From contig DJWO01000010.1 in the NCBI GenBank assembly GCA_002441005.1, forward strand, positions 175,593 through 239,592: a DNA stretch of 64,000 nucleotides, read 5' to 3'. Positions 1 to 7,429 of this stretch are shown piece by piece. The DNA is from Candidatus Aminicenantes bacterium UBA6228 (GTDB taxonomy: Bacteria > Acidobacteriota > Aminicenantia > Aminicenantales > Saccharicenantaceae). The stretch's first letter is position 1. The number at the start of each line of letters is the position of its first letter. The translations under genes were made by a program, and so were the position numbers. The notes below the pieces were generated by a model that was not told the DNA's origin, ran no database searches, and was given only the letters and a program-made list of their open reading frames with translations.

Positions 1-430
1 TCTCGTTTTTGCGGGGAAGAACCAGACCTTCTAATTTTTTTTCGGCCGCCAGGAGGGAGAAAGGCAGAGCTCCTCTCACCGATTTAAGACTGCCTTCCAG
101 AGTCAATTCACCCACAAAAAGAAACCGGTTCAGATTCTCCCGGTTGACTACCCCCAGAAAAGCCAGCAGCCCGAGAGCCACGGGCAGGTCAAAAGAAGAA
201 CCTTCTTTCTTCCGGCTGGCTGGAGCTAAGTTAATGATTATTTTTTTGGCCGGAAAATCAAAGCCGCAATTGCGTAGGGCTGCTCTGACCCTCTCTTTGC
301 TTTCACGGACGGCAGCATCTGGCAAGCCAACGATGATAAAAGCCGGCAGGCCGGGGGAAATATCGACCTCAACTTCTACCTGATAGGCTTCTATTCCGTG
401 TAAAGAAGCACTTGGAATTCTTACCAGCAT
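1..430 (-). CDS. YifB/ComM family Mg-chelatase-like AAA+ protein, N-terminal part
   Basis: The gene starts with ATG at 430 and runs off the left edge, so only about 143 N-terminal residues are present. They begin MLVRIPSASLHGIEAYQV and contain VDISPGLPAFIIVGLPDAAVRE split over the start of the domain, then KERVRAALRNCGFDFP, INLAPASRKKEGSSFDLPVA and GELTLEGSLKSVRGALP. This is the characteristic ChlI/YifB N-terminal domain. The family's Walker motifs lie outside the window. In naturally transformable bacteria ComM is a hexameric helicase promoting branch migration during recombination; elsewhere YifB's role is less clear. It is transcribed away from the mglA-like gene, which ends 48 bp upstream in the same orientation. 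Family assignment is secure; role in this organism is inference. Confidence 0.9.
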   Translation of the reverse strand, partial: MLVRIPSASLHGIEAYQVEVEVDISPGLPAFIIVGLPDAAVRESKERVRAALRNCGFDFPAKKIIINLAPASRKKEGSSFDLPVALGLLAFLGVVNRENLNRFLFVGELTLEGSLKSVRGALPFSLLAAEKKLEGLVLPRKNE

Positions 431-478
431 TGTCCCTTTAAAGGGACGGCTTAGAGTATTAACAATTCTCAGATTTTT

Positions 479-1336
479 TTATTTTTTCTTGGCCAGGCCA
501 AATTCTTTCGACAGGCGATCAATTTCCTGTTCTATGTCTTCTATCGATTGAACTTTTATTTTGGTTGTTGGAAAGGGTGACTCATCACCAGGTTTGACAA
601 ATTCAATCTGAGCCTCTTCTGGTTTTTTTTCAACCCTTCTTTTAGGCCGGGGGCGGTCAACTGCAGACTTCAGCTCGGAGGTGGTCAGGATTCTGGCCGG
701 CTCGGCAGCCATTTCTCCGGATTTCTCCCCGCTGGAAAGACTTTCACCGAAGACACTGGCTCTGACCACTGGAACAGTCAACCTGGCAATTTCCTTTAGA
801 GTTTCCAGAACTCCCCGGCCATTGATGGCTTCGGCCTCAATATAAGGAGATTGGCGGGAATTCAACAAACGGTTCAGTGTTTCAACCGGAATTAGATTGG
901 GTAAATCCCGCTTATTATATTGGAAAACCAGAGGAATCCGGTTGAGGTCTATCCCCTGCTCCAGGCAGTTTTTTCTCAGGCCGTCAAAGCTTTCCAGATT
1001 AGCTTCAAGCAGCGGCAATTGAGAATCGGCTACAAAGACCAGTCCATCCGCTCCCTTGAGGACACTCTTTCTCGAAGCTTCATAAAAAACCTGACCGGGG
1101 ACAGTCAACAGCTGGAAATGAACCTTAAACTCTTTTATCAGACCGGCTTTGATAGGCAGGAGATCAAAAAAGAAGGTCCTTTCGGCCGGAGTTTCCAGAC
1201 AGACCAGCTCTCCCCGATAAGCTGGTTCAAGCTTAAAATAAATATAACGGAGATTGGTGGTCTTGCCGCTCAACCCTGGGCCATAATAGACAATCTTGAT
1301 GGCCATATTCTTGGTGACATAATTAACGTAGGCCAT
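479..1336 (-). CDS. mglA: MglA-type small Ras-like GTPase with C-terminal extension
   Basis: This 285-residue protein starts MAYVNYVTKNMAIKIVYYG. It has the P-loop GPGLSGKTT, a switch-II-like TVPGQVFYEASRK and the guanine-specificity motif NKRD, all typical of MglA, the polarity GTPase of gliding and type IV pilus motility. The start at 1336 is preferred over an in-frame ATG at 1354 because GGAG sits five bases before it. MglA is usually about 195 residues; here roughly 90 extra charged residues follow the GTPase fold and end in a predicted helix (IEDIEQEIDRLSKEFG). No Roadblock/MglB partner is adjacent. The type IV pilus operon at 14.9-20 kb gives a plausible context, but that link is inference. 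Confidence 0.88.
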   Translation of the reverse strand: MAYVNYVTKNMAIKIVYYGPGLSGKTTNLRYIYFKLEPAYRGELVCLETPAERTFFFDLLPIKAGLIKEFKVHFQLLTVPGQVFYEASRKSVLKGADGLVFVADSQLPLLEANLESFDGLRKNCLEQGIDLNRIPLVFQYNKRDLPNLIPVETLNRLLNSRQSPYIEAEAINGRGVLETLKEIARLTVPVVRASVFGESLSSGEKSGEMAAEPARILTTSELKSAVDRPRPKRRVEKKPEEAQIEFVKPGDESPFPTTKIKVQSIEDIEQEIDRLSKEFGLAKKK

Positions 1337-1358
1337 TTTTTCTCCAGGAAGCACTTAT

Positions 1359-1387
1359 TGATAACATATTCACTCAGCTTTAGTCAA
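1359..1387 (-). promoter_or_regulatory. Putative sigma-70 promoter of the mglA-like gene
   Basis: Read on the minus strand, TTGACT (1387-1382) and TTATCA (1364-1359) are separated by 17 bp, placing a transcription start a few bases upstream of the Shine-Dalgarno of the GTPase gene. Five of six -35 bases and about four of six -10 bases fit consensus. Confidence 0.5.
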
Positions 1388-1421
1388 ACTTAAAGAAATT
1401 TAATTGAAAAATAGTTAGTCT

Positions 1422-1450
1422 TTGAATTAGGACAAAAGCTATGATATTTT
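1422..1450 (+). promoter_or_regulatory. Putative sigma-70 promoter for the LOG-like gene
   Basis: TTGAAT (1422-1427) and TATTTT (1445-1450) are spaced by 17 bp in the divergent intergenic region, about 60 bp before the TTG start of the LOG-like gene. The match is moderate. Confidence 0.35.
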
Positions 1451-1517
1451 TTGACTTTGGCCTGTATCCAGGACCGTTGTTTTAACAGATAAGGCGGGTT
1501 CTGGAAGGAGAGAAGCT

Positions 1518-1991
1518 TTGATTGAAAAGAATTTAAGAAAAGCCAGAAGAGTGGCGGTCATCGGCGGGCACCGGCCTGATCAAGAATCACTGGACATCGC
1601 CTATGAAACTGGCCGGAGACTGGCCGAAGGCGGTGCCATTCTCGTTTGTGGCGGGCTAACCGGGGTAATGGAAGCAGCTGCCCGGGGAGCCAAAGAAGCT
1701 GGAGGCTTAACCATAGGCATCTTGCCTGGAACAAATCCAGAAGAAGCTAATCCTTTTATTGATCTCGGCCTGGCCACGGGGCTGGGGTTTAACCGGAATT
1801 CAATGGTAGTCCTCAATGCCGGGAGTGTTATTGCCATCGACGGCGAGTATGGCACGCTCAATGAAATTGCTTTTGCCCGGATCTATAATAAAAAAGTCAT
1901 AGGGATTAAGACCTGGAATATTGAGGGCATAACAACGGCCGGTTCGGCTAAAGAAGCTGTCGAGTTGGCCCTGTCGGCTGAAACTAAATAA
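1518..1991 (+). CDS. LOG-like / TIGR00725-type Rossmann protein
   Basis: The 157-residue protein starts at a TTG codon preceded by GGAAGGAG. It shows the SLOG/DprA-like Rossmann fold of the 'lysine decarboxylase-like' family: RRVAVIGGHRP near the N-terminus, CGGLTGVMEAAARGAKEAGG at about residues 44-63, and EYGTLNEIAFA at about 110-120. LOG enzymes release cytokinin bases from their nucleoside monophosphates using a PGGxGT loop. Here the equivalent loop reads DGEYGT, so it matches the short TIGR00725 subgroup of unknown substrate better than true LOG. truA follows 19 bp downstream in the same direction, suggesting co-transcription. Function beyond nucleotide-like ligand binding is not established. 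Confidence 0.8.
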   Translation: MIEKNLRKARRVAVIGGHRPDQESLDIAYETGRRLAEGGAILVCGGLTGVMEAAARGAKEAGGLTIGILPGTNPEEANPFIDLGLATGLGFNRNSMVVLNAGSVIAIDGEYGTLNEIAFARIYNKKVIGIKTWNIEGITTAGSAKEAVELALSAETK

Positions 1992-2010
1992 ATAGCCAAT
2001 TGAGAAAGAT

Positions 2011-2817
2011 ATGAGGTCAGAGCAGCCAGTTCTGAGTTCTTCTGAAGAAGGCGGTGAGGGATCCACTGCCGAACAACCCTTACCTTCGGCTGGAAACTTT
2101 AAACTGATTATTTCTTATGACGGAACCGCTTATCACGGCTGGCAGCGGCAGCCAGGCAAAGTTACCATTCAGGGTTTAATAGAAGATGCGCTCCGTCGCC
2201 TGACCGGCCGGTCAATCAGCCTCCAGGCTGCCGGGCGGACTGATGCCGGGGTCCATGCCCTTGGCCAGGTCGCCAACTTCAGGGCGGCCTGCCAGTTAAC
2301 TGAAGCTGACCTCCTCCGGGCCCTCAATGCTCTTCTGCCTCCCGAGATCAGAATCACCTCAGTTTGCCAGGTGGCTCAGGATTTTCAAGCCAGGAAGTCA
2401 GCCCGTTCGAAGGTTTATCGCTACCGGATTAATACTTCCCCGGTTTTAAGTCCATTTGACTACCGCTATGTTTTCCATTATCCCTATCCTTTGAACAAAG
2501 AAGCAATGATCCAGGCCGCCCGGTTGTTCGAGCGGGAGGATGATTTCACTGCCTTTTCTTCCGGCTATTATCAATATCCGGTCAGGCAGGTCTATCATTC
2601 CGTTCTGGAAGAAGCCGGTCAGGAACTGATTTTTTCGATTGAAGCTAATGGCTTTCTTCGCCATATGGTCAGGACCATAGCCGGAACAATCATTATGGTC
2701 GGGCGGAACAGACTGACCCCGGAAGAAATAGAAAAGCTTTTCCAGGGTAAAAAAAGGACAAGGCTAAGCCCCACTGCTCCGGCTAAAGGTCTTTACCTGG
2801 TAAAAGTAAATTATTAA
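2011..2817 (+). CDS. truA: tRNA pseudouridine synthase A
   Basis: TruA makes pseudouridine at positions 38-40 of the tRNA anticodon arm. The family core begins FKLIISYDGTAYHGWQRQ at about residue 30, and the catalytic Asp is D78 in AAGRTDAGVHA. Further conserved blocks are FRAAC, YRYRIN and GFLRHMVRTIAG. The protein is 268 residues, normal for the family apart from about 28 extra N-terminal residues rich in Ser, Glu and Gly. No other usable start codon occurs before the conserved core, so the ATG at 2011 is kept although its ribosome site is weak. It lies 19 bp after the LOG-like gene and converges with rimI, which ends 13 bp downstream. Confidence 0.95.
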   Translation: MRSEQPVLSSSEEGGEGSTAEQPLPSAGNFKLIISYDGTAYHGWQRQPGKVTIQGLIEDALRRLTGRSISLQAAGRTDAGVHALGQVANFRAACQLTEADLLRALNALLPPEIRITSVCQVAQDFQARKSARSKVYRYRINTSPVLSPFDYRYVFHYPYPLNKEAMIQAARLFEREDDFTAFSSGYYQYPVRQVYHSVLEEAGQELIFSIEANGFLRHMVRTIAGTIIMVGRNRLTPEEIEKLFQGKKRTRLSPTAPAKGLYLVKVNY

Positions 2818-2830
2818 AAATGAGCAGGAG

Positions 2831-3346
2831 CTAATTCAAATCCAAGCCCATCAGGTAAGCGTCTTCGGCCGGATTGCTATAATAATCTTTCCGGATGCCC
2901 AGAATATTAAACCCGAGCTTGCGATATAAGGCAATGGCTGGCCGGTTGGAAGTTCTAACCTCGAGCGTCACCAGCCGGGCTTGACTCTCCCGCAGCCGTT
3001 CAATCACATATCTCATAGCCTGCTCTCCATAGCCTTTTCCCTGATAGTCCGGCTGGATGGCTACATTATTAATCTGGGCCTCATCCCCGATTAACCAGAA
3101 AATTATATAACCGATAACCTTCCGGTCCTCAAGATGAATTATCACCAGCGGGAAAGAGATGGTTTTGTTTTGAATTTCGCCCAAGAAGACATCCTGGCTC
3201 CAGGGATTGGAGAAACAAAGCTTCTCTATGGTCAGAACCTCTGGCAGGTCTTCCGGTCTCATCCGGCGGAATAGCAGCTGATTATTTTTTGGCTTGATCA
3301 GTTTTTTTCTCCTCAGCCTGGGACGGGCGGTAATAAACTGGTTCAA
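2831..3346 (-). CDS. rimI: Ribosomal protein alanine N-acetyltransferase RimI
   Basis: This GNAT-fold acetyltransferase has the RimI signature: RRMRPEDLPEVLTIEKLCF, then NPWS, NNVAIQPDYQGKGYGEQAM for acetyl-CoA binding, EVRTSNRPAIALYRKLGF and a C-terminal YYSNPAEDAYLM. The family acetylates the N-terminal residue of ribosomal protein S18. It is third in an operon after the dehydrogenase gene and tsaB, the arrangement commonly seen for tsaB-rimI. The start is uncertain: the TTG at 3346 overlaps tsaB by 65 bp, while an ATG at 3262 would cut into the first beta strand. About 171 residues with the TTG start is slightly long for RimI. Confidence 0.9.
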   Translation of the reverse strand: MNQFITARPRLRRKKLIKPKNNQLLFRRMRPEDLPEVLTIEKLCFSNPWSQDVFLGEIQNKTISFPLVIIHLEDRKVIGYIIFWLIGDEAQINNVAIQPDYQGKGYGEQAMRYVIERLRESQARLVTLEVRTSNRPAIALYRKLGFNILGIRKDYYSNPAEDAYLMGLDLN

Positions 3347-3980
3347 TCTGCTCTGGTTTCAGGCCCTTTCCCTGGCTCAAAAGGGCTTCACCCAGCTGGC
3401 CGATTTCTGAGGCCAGATAGTAGCTTCTGTCTGTTATGATTGCCCTTTCGCCCAGTTTCTCCCGGAACAGTGGGAAATACAAATCGGCTCCGGTTCCAAT
3501 AAAATAAATCTGCTCGCCGGCCGGCAGCCTGGTTAAAAATTGGCCAGGCTCATAAGCACCAGCCGGTACGATTTCTTTTAGCTTTGAATTCTCAACCTGG
3601 TAAAGACAGCCAAAAACTTCACTTTTTCTGGCATCAATGACCGGCGAAATCATCTTGACTCCCGGCCAGAGCAGCTTGCTGGCCAGTGCCTGAAGAGACG
3701 AAACTGAAGCTACTGGCAGGCCGGAAGCCAGAGATAAAGCTTTGACCAGGCTGAGGCCTATTCTGATGCCGGTAAAAGAACCAGGACCAGCGGCTACGGC
3801 CAGGCCCTGGAGCTGGTCAAATTCTATCCCGGCAATTCTAAGCGCTGCGGCTATAGCTTCCAAGACCTGCCGGGAATGAGTCGAGGGGGATAAGTAATTA
3901 ATTTCAGCTAAAAGCTTCTGTTCCGAAACCAGACCGGCTGATCCAAACCGGGTAGTGGTATCCAGGCTTAGAACCAGCAT
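3282..3980 (-). CDS. tsaB: tRNA threonylcarbamoyladenosine biosynthesis protein TsaB
   Basis: TsaB is the ASKHA-fold partner of TsaD and TsaE in making the t6A base at position 37 of tRNAs that read ANN codons. The protein begins MLVLSLDTTTRFGSAGLV and carries the family block VAAGPGSFTGIRIGLSLVKAL with its preceding GLA. A GTG at 3995 would add five residues; the ATG at 3980 fits the family start. Its 232 residues are normal length. It sits 36 bp after the dehydrogenase gene and overlaps rimI, so the three are probably one transcript. Non-catalytic scaffold function is known for the family. Confidence 0.93.
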   Translation of the reverse strand: MLVLSLDTTTRFGSAGLVSEQKLLAEINYLSPSTHSRQVLEAIAAALRIAGIEFDQLQGLAVAAGPGSFTGIRIGLSLVKALSLASGLPVASVSSLQALASKLLWPGVKMISPVIDARKSEVFGCLYQVENSKLKEIVPAGAYEPGQFLTRLPAGEQIYFIGTGADLYFPLFREKLGERAIITDRSYYLASEIGQLGEALLSQGKGLKPEQIEPVYYRPSQAEEKKTDQAKK

Positions 3981-4016
3981 CCTTAATCCAGTCACCAGCC
4001 CTGTCAGGCAGCCAGC

Positions 4017-5132
4017 TTACAGTTTGGCTGCCACCGCTTCAGCTATATCCAGGGTTTTAGCTGAGCCGCCCAGATCATAAGTCCTGACCTTTCCCTCCTT
4101 AATTACTTCGGCTATAGCCTGTTCAAGCCGGCTGGCCAGGCCAGTTTCACCGAGCCAGTCGAGCATCATTTTGACAGCCAGAAGTGTAGCTGTGGGGTTA
4201 ACTTTATAAAGCCCGGCATATTTGGGAGCTGAGCCATGAGTTGGTTCGAAAACAGCATAATGATCTCCGATATTACCGGCACAGGCAAAGCCCAGACCGC
4301 CGACCAGCTGAGCAGCCAGGTCAGAAATGATATCGCCGAAAAGATTCTCAGCCACCAGCACATCATAATCCTGAGGATTTTTTACTAACCACATGCACAT
4401 GGCATCTACATTGGCTTCAAAAAACTTAATATCAGGATATCCGGCTGCTATCTTTCTGGCTTCCCGCAGCATCAGACCTCCAGTTTCCCTTAAAACATTA
4501 GGTTTCTCAACCAGGGTGACTGATTTCCTCTTATACTGTCTGGCATATTCAAAAGCCGCCTTGACGATTCGCTGGCAGCCTTTTTTGGTCATGATTCTGG
4601 TCGAAACAGCAATCTCCTCAGCCGGGACATCCTTAAAATCTTTCATTTTAGGATGCAGAAGCAAAGCTTGCCTGACTTCTTCGGGCAAGGGGAAAAACTC
4701 CACCCCGGCATAGCTGCCCTCAGTATTTTCCCTGAAAATGACCAGGTCAATATTATCACGATAATTAAGGGGGTTGCCGGCATAGGCCTTACAAGGCCTG
4801 AGATTTATATAGAGATCAAAGAGCTGGCGAAGTTTGACGATCGGGCTGACGTAGGATAGCCCTTTGCCCTGAAACTCAGGAGCCAGTTCTTTGGCGGCAT
4901 CTTCTTTGGGCTTGGAGGTAATCGCTCCAAACAGGCAGGCATCAGTTTCTTTTAAAAGCTTAATGGTCCGGTCTGGCAGCGGATTCCCTTCCCGGCACCA
5001 GAATTCCCAGCCTATGTCTCCGTAAATATAATCAGCGTCAAGATTAAGGCGTTTAAGGACAATCATCGCCGCCTCAATGACCTCTTTACCGGTTCCATCA
5101 CCGGGCAGAATTGCTAAACGGTATTTAGCCAT
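4017..5132 (-). CDS. Isocitrate/isopropylmalate dehydrogenase family enzyme
   Basis: This 371-residue beta-decarboxylating dehydrogenase oxidises and decarboxylates a 2-hydroxyacid using NAD(P) and a divalent metal. Visible motifs are the N-terminal LAILPGDGTGKEV, the substrate-loop LRQLFDLYINLRP, RENTEGSYAGVE, the metal-binding VAENLFGDIISDLAAQL and FEPTHGSAPKYAG. No leu genes are nearby. The FDLYINLRP loop looks more like NAD-dependent isocitrate or tartrate/homoisocitrate enzymes than classical LeuB, but the substrate cannot be fixed by eye. It heads the operon with tsaB and rimI, with a good Shine-Dalgarno (AAGGAG) and a promoter at 5169-5198. Confidence 0.85.
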   Translation of the reverse strand: MAKYRLAILPGDGTGKEVIEAAMIVLKRLNLDADYIYGDIGWEFWCREGNPLPDRTIKLLKETDACLFGAITSKPKEDAAKELAPEFQGKGLSYVSPIVKLRQLFDLYINLRPCKAYAGNPLNYRDNIDLVIFRENTEGSYAGVEFFPLPEEVRQALLLHPKMKDFKDVPAEEIAVSTRIMTKKGCQRIVKAAFEYARQYKRKSVTLVEKPNVLRETGGLMLREARKIAAGYPDIKFFEANVDAMCMWLVKNPQDYDVLVAENLFGDIISDLAAQLVGGLGFACAGNIGDHYAVFEPTHGSAPKYAGLYKVNPTATLLAVKMMLDWLGETGLASRLEQAIAEVIKEGKVRTYDLGGSAKTLDIAEAVAAKL

Positions 5133-5168
5133 TTTAATACTCCTTGGATGAAAAATAATTTAAATTTA

Positions 5169-5198
5169 ATTATCTATAAAAAGCGCGGCTAAAGTCAA
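5169..5198 (-). promoter_or_regulatory. Putative sigma-70 promoter of dehydrogenase-tsaB-rimI operon
   Basis: On the minus strand TTGACT (5198-5193) is followed after 18 bp by GATAAT (5174-5169); an overlapping TAGATA gives a 16 bp alternative. It lies about 40 bp before the dehydrogenase start, just past the terminator of the upstream sigma-factor operon. Confidence 0.6.
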
Positions 5199-5298
5199 CG
5201 CCCGGCCAATAGAAATACCTGAAACAGTTAATTGGCTTCGAGGCCAGGACAGGCCTTTGAGGCTTGACCGCCAGCTGGTTTAACATCCAGCTGCCAAA

Positions 5299-5328
5299 AA
5301 AAGAAGCCCGGAAATCCGGGCTTCTTTT
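5299..5328 (-). terminator. Rho-independent terminator of the sigma-factor operon
   Basis: A perfect 13-bp inverted repeat (AAAAGAAGCCCGG, loop AAAT, CCGGGCTTCTTTT) lies 31 bp after the stop of the last gene of the 8.0-5.4 kb operon. The A/T arms give a U-run on either strand, so it could stop transcription from both sides. Confidence 0.85.
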
Positions 5329-5359
5329 CAAGGTCAGAAAAAAATACTGATCAGCCTGT

Positions 5360-5746
5360 TTACTCGAGCCAGACTTTGATAGTCGCCTCTTCATCATCAA
5401 TTTCAACGATGGACATCGATCCTGCTTTCTTCAACTGTTCAATCAGCTGCTCGACATTCAAGTTCTGATTTTTTCCATCCATCTTGATCTCTTCGTTTTT
5501 GGCACAGCGGGCAAAAATCTCAACCAGAAAAATAGGCAGGGTCACTCTTACTTTTTCTTTACCGGTAGCCTTATCAACTATCAGAACTTTAAACCATTTA
5601 GCCTCTCCAGCCGGCTGGGTTTTAGGATTTTCTTGGACAGCCTTTTTGATTACCTGGTAATCGTCTTTGTCTAAGGTGAAAGATGGTCCGGCAATCAGGC
5701 AGAGAAATATGACCATCAGAACCGCCGTCATGACTTTCCTGTTCAT
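5360..5746 (-). CDS. Small exported protein with YvlB/SHOCT-like beta domain
   Basis: This 128-residue protein starts at an ATG with GGAGGAT upstream and has a clear signal peptide (MNRKVMTAVLMVIFLCLIAGPSF). The remaining chain contains FKVLIVDKATGKEKVRVTLP, then FLVEIFARCA, an amphipathic stretch and IVEIDDEEATIKVWLE. The same order of elements is found at the C-terminus of the preceding gene (5770-6645), so the two share a domain. It resembles the domain found at the start of YvlB-type and other sigma/anti-sigma linked proteins (basic strand, '(V/I)xLPlxLxe', helix, 'lVxIeDxxxxVxIwxE'). That family link is from memory of the pattern. Location is probably periplasmic; function is unknown. 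Confidence 0.75.
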   Translation of the reverse strand: MNRKVMTAVLMVIFLCLIAGPSFTLDKDDYQVIKKAVQENPKTQPAGEAKWFKVLIVDKATGKEKVRVTLPIFLVEIFARCAKNEEIKMDGKNQNLNVEQLIEQLKKAGSMSIVEIDDEEATIKVWLE

Positions 5747-5769
5747 TTTAATCCTCCTCGTTCCTGAAA

Positions 5770-6645
5770 TTATTCAATCCAGATTTCAATTAAATTACCT
5801 TCATCCTCAATCCTGACCAGCTTCTCCCTCGATTTGGCCAGATCGTCAAGCAGCCGGTCAAGATTATACCCCTTCTGCCTGATCCGGTTCTTATCTTCTT
5901 CGGGCATAGCCTGAAGAGCCAGATCAGCTAAAGCCAGGGGGAAATTAACTGAAACGCTGGCAGTTTTCTTGCCTTTTTCATAAATTCTGATTTTAATCAG
6001 GCGGTGATCGCCAGATTCAGAGCTGCTTTGTAGATCCTTAAAAGACTCGGGTGAAATTCTCAGCAGGGCAATTTTTGCCCGGTCAACCAGTTCTTGATCT
6101 TTCTCTTCAGCCATTAGCTGTTTCAGAACTGGTACCGCCCGGCTGGCCAGGTTTTTGTCACTAAGATAGCTCAGTTTAAAAGCCGCATAATAACGGATGA
6201 CCCGGGACTGGTCATTCAGCCTGTCAGTTAGTACCCGGCCAAAGCTTGTTTGCCCGCGGTTATAGAGACTAGAAGCCAGATCCAGGCTGGAAATCTGAGC
6301 TTCTTCTACCAGGCTTTCGGGCTTATCCCGCCTGTTCAAAAATTCTTCGAAAGCCTGCCAGGCCTGAAGTTCTTTTCCTGGCTGTTCAGACAGGCATTTT
6401 CCCTTATAGAAAAGAGCCTGGGCATAAAAAGTACTGTGAGGATAACGGTTCAAAAGCTCACTCAGCTTCTGTTCAGCCTGACCCCATTTTTTATCGAAAA
6501 TTAACAGTTTGGCTTCCTGTAATAGCTGTTCATCGGGCTTCATCTTTTCCCCTGCCGTCTGGGCAGCCAGCCCGGTGCAAAGCACTAAATAGATGACGGT
6601 TAAAAAGGCAAACATCTTAGCCTGGTTTTTCACTTTAAACCTCAC
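5770..6645 (-). CDS. Exported TPR/HEAT-like protein with C-terminal YvlB/SHOCT-like domain
   Basis: A 291-residue exported protein beginning at GTG, overlapping the anti-sigma gene by 11 bp. After a signal sequence ending near TGLAAQTAG come TPR-like helices (AEQKLSELLNRYPHS, ALFYKGKCL), a helical middle with HEAT-like spacing (VIRYYAAFKLSYLSDKN, VDRAKIALLRISPE), and a C-terminal domain of about 75 residues (IKIRIYEKGKKTASVSV, PLALADLAL, LVRIEDEGNLIEIWIE). This last domain is paralogous to the next gene's product. Its position after sigma and anti-sigma genes suggests an envelope sensor or effector of that regulon, which is inference. TPR assignment is by pattern only. Confidence 0.75.
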   Translation of the reverse strand: MRFKVKNQAKMFAFLTVIYLVLCTGLAAQTAGEKMKPDEQLLQEAKLLIFDKKWGQAEQKLSELLNRYPHSTFYAQALFYKGKCLSEQPGKELQAWQAFEEFLNRRDKPESLVEEAQISSLDLASSLYNRGQTSFGRVLTDRLNDQSRVIRYYAAFKLSYLSDKNLASRAVPVLKQLMAEEKDQELVDRAKIALLRISPESFKDLQSSSESGDHRLIKIRIYEKGKKTASVSVNFPLALADLALQAMPEEDKNRIRQKGYNLDRLLDDLAKSREKLVRIEDEGNLIEIWIE

Positions 6646-7429
6646 TTGGCCTTAATTCTCTTTTGACCAGATTAATTTTTAGCAGAAGCTGGCGGCTGGT
6701 AATGAGGTCCTGCAGGCCCTTGAGTTCAGCCTCTGACATTTGCGGGCTGAGTTGAATGAGCTCCAGAAAGAGCAGTTCGATCTGGTCACAGAGCATTTTA
6801 GCTTTGGCCAGCTTAACCTCATTCAACTGAGTATTTAAATATTTTTTCTCTGTTAATAGTTCCTGAACCTTATCCTGAGTCAGAAAAGCCGAAGCCTCAC
6901 TGACAGATTTCGCCTGGACCAGTTCCAGCAACAGGTACTGGCTGCGGTCAAGATAATCTATTGTTCCCCTCTGGGCCAGAGCCAGATCAACCCTCTGGAC
7001 AAAACCGGCTGGTAAATTGACTGCTGTTTCTTTTCCGGCCCGGGATTGAGGCAAATGGCCTGGCCGCAGCCATAAAAAGGTAAAGAAGGCGCCAAGTAGC
7101 AGGCCAGCGGCGAGACCAGCCACCGCTGGCTGCCAGCGGTGCCATTTAAGACCGGCAGCCGGCCTGGCCTGCTCTCTCCCGGCTTTCTGTTCAAAGGCCC
7201 TCTCAGTGACTGTTAGCTGAAACCTGTCCCAATCAATGCCGGCCATGGTTTCCTTAAGCTCGTTCTTCAGATCATCTGTCTGGCCGATCAACTTTCTTAT
7301 ATCCTCTAACTCCTGCTGGCAGCGGCTGCAATTTTTTAAATGTTCGCTCATGACTTGCTGGCGGGCTGGATCAAGCTCTCCCCGCAGAAAAGCCAGCCAG
7401 TCCTGACGGTAACGGCGGCATTTTTTCAT
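6635..7429 (-). CDS. Anti-sigma factor with zinc-finger (zf-HC2) and one membrane segment
   Basis: The 264-residue protein opens with MKKCRRYRQDWLAFLRGELD and the anti-sigma zinc motif HLKNCSRC at about residues 30-37, the cytosolic sigma-binding domain. A single membrane helix (WQPAVAGLAAGLLLGAFFTF) follows near residues 98-122, leaving a helical domain outside the cytoplasm. Its ATG overlaps the sigma factor stop as ATGA with GGAGGTGAG before it, so the two are translationally coupled. The outer part contains Lys- and Gln-rich helices reminiscent of periplasmic sensing domains. Identity as the cognate anti-sigma factor is well supported by context; the signal it senses is unknown. Confidence 0.88.
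   Translation of the reverse strand: MKKCRRYRQDWLAFLRGELDPARQQVMSEHLKNCSRCQQELEDIRKLIGQTDDLKNELKETMAGIDWDRFQLTVTERAFEQKAGREQARPAAGLKWHRWQPAVAGLAAGLLLGAFFTFLWLRPGHLPQSRAGKETAVNLPAGFVQRVDLALAQRGTIDYLDRSQYLLLELVQAKSVSEASAFLTQDKVQELLTEKKYLNTQLNEVKLAKAKMLCDQIELLFLELIQLSPQMSEAELKGLQDLITSRQLLLKINLVKRELRPSEV

Noticed and set aside
9..383. Plus-strand open frame at the left edge
   Set aside because: The minus strand encodes a clear YifB/ComM N-terminus over the same bases; the plus frame has no family features.
920..1393. 157-codon plus-strand frame opposite the mglA-like gene
   Set aside because: It is antisense to strongly conserved GTPase motifs and shows no Shine-Dalgarno or domain.
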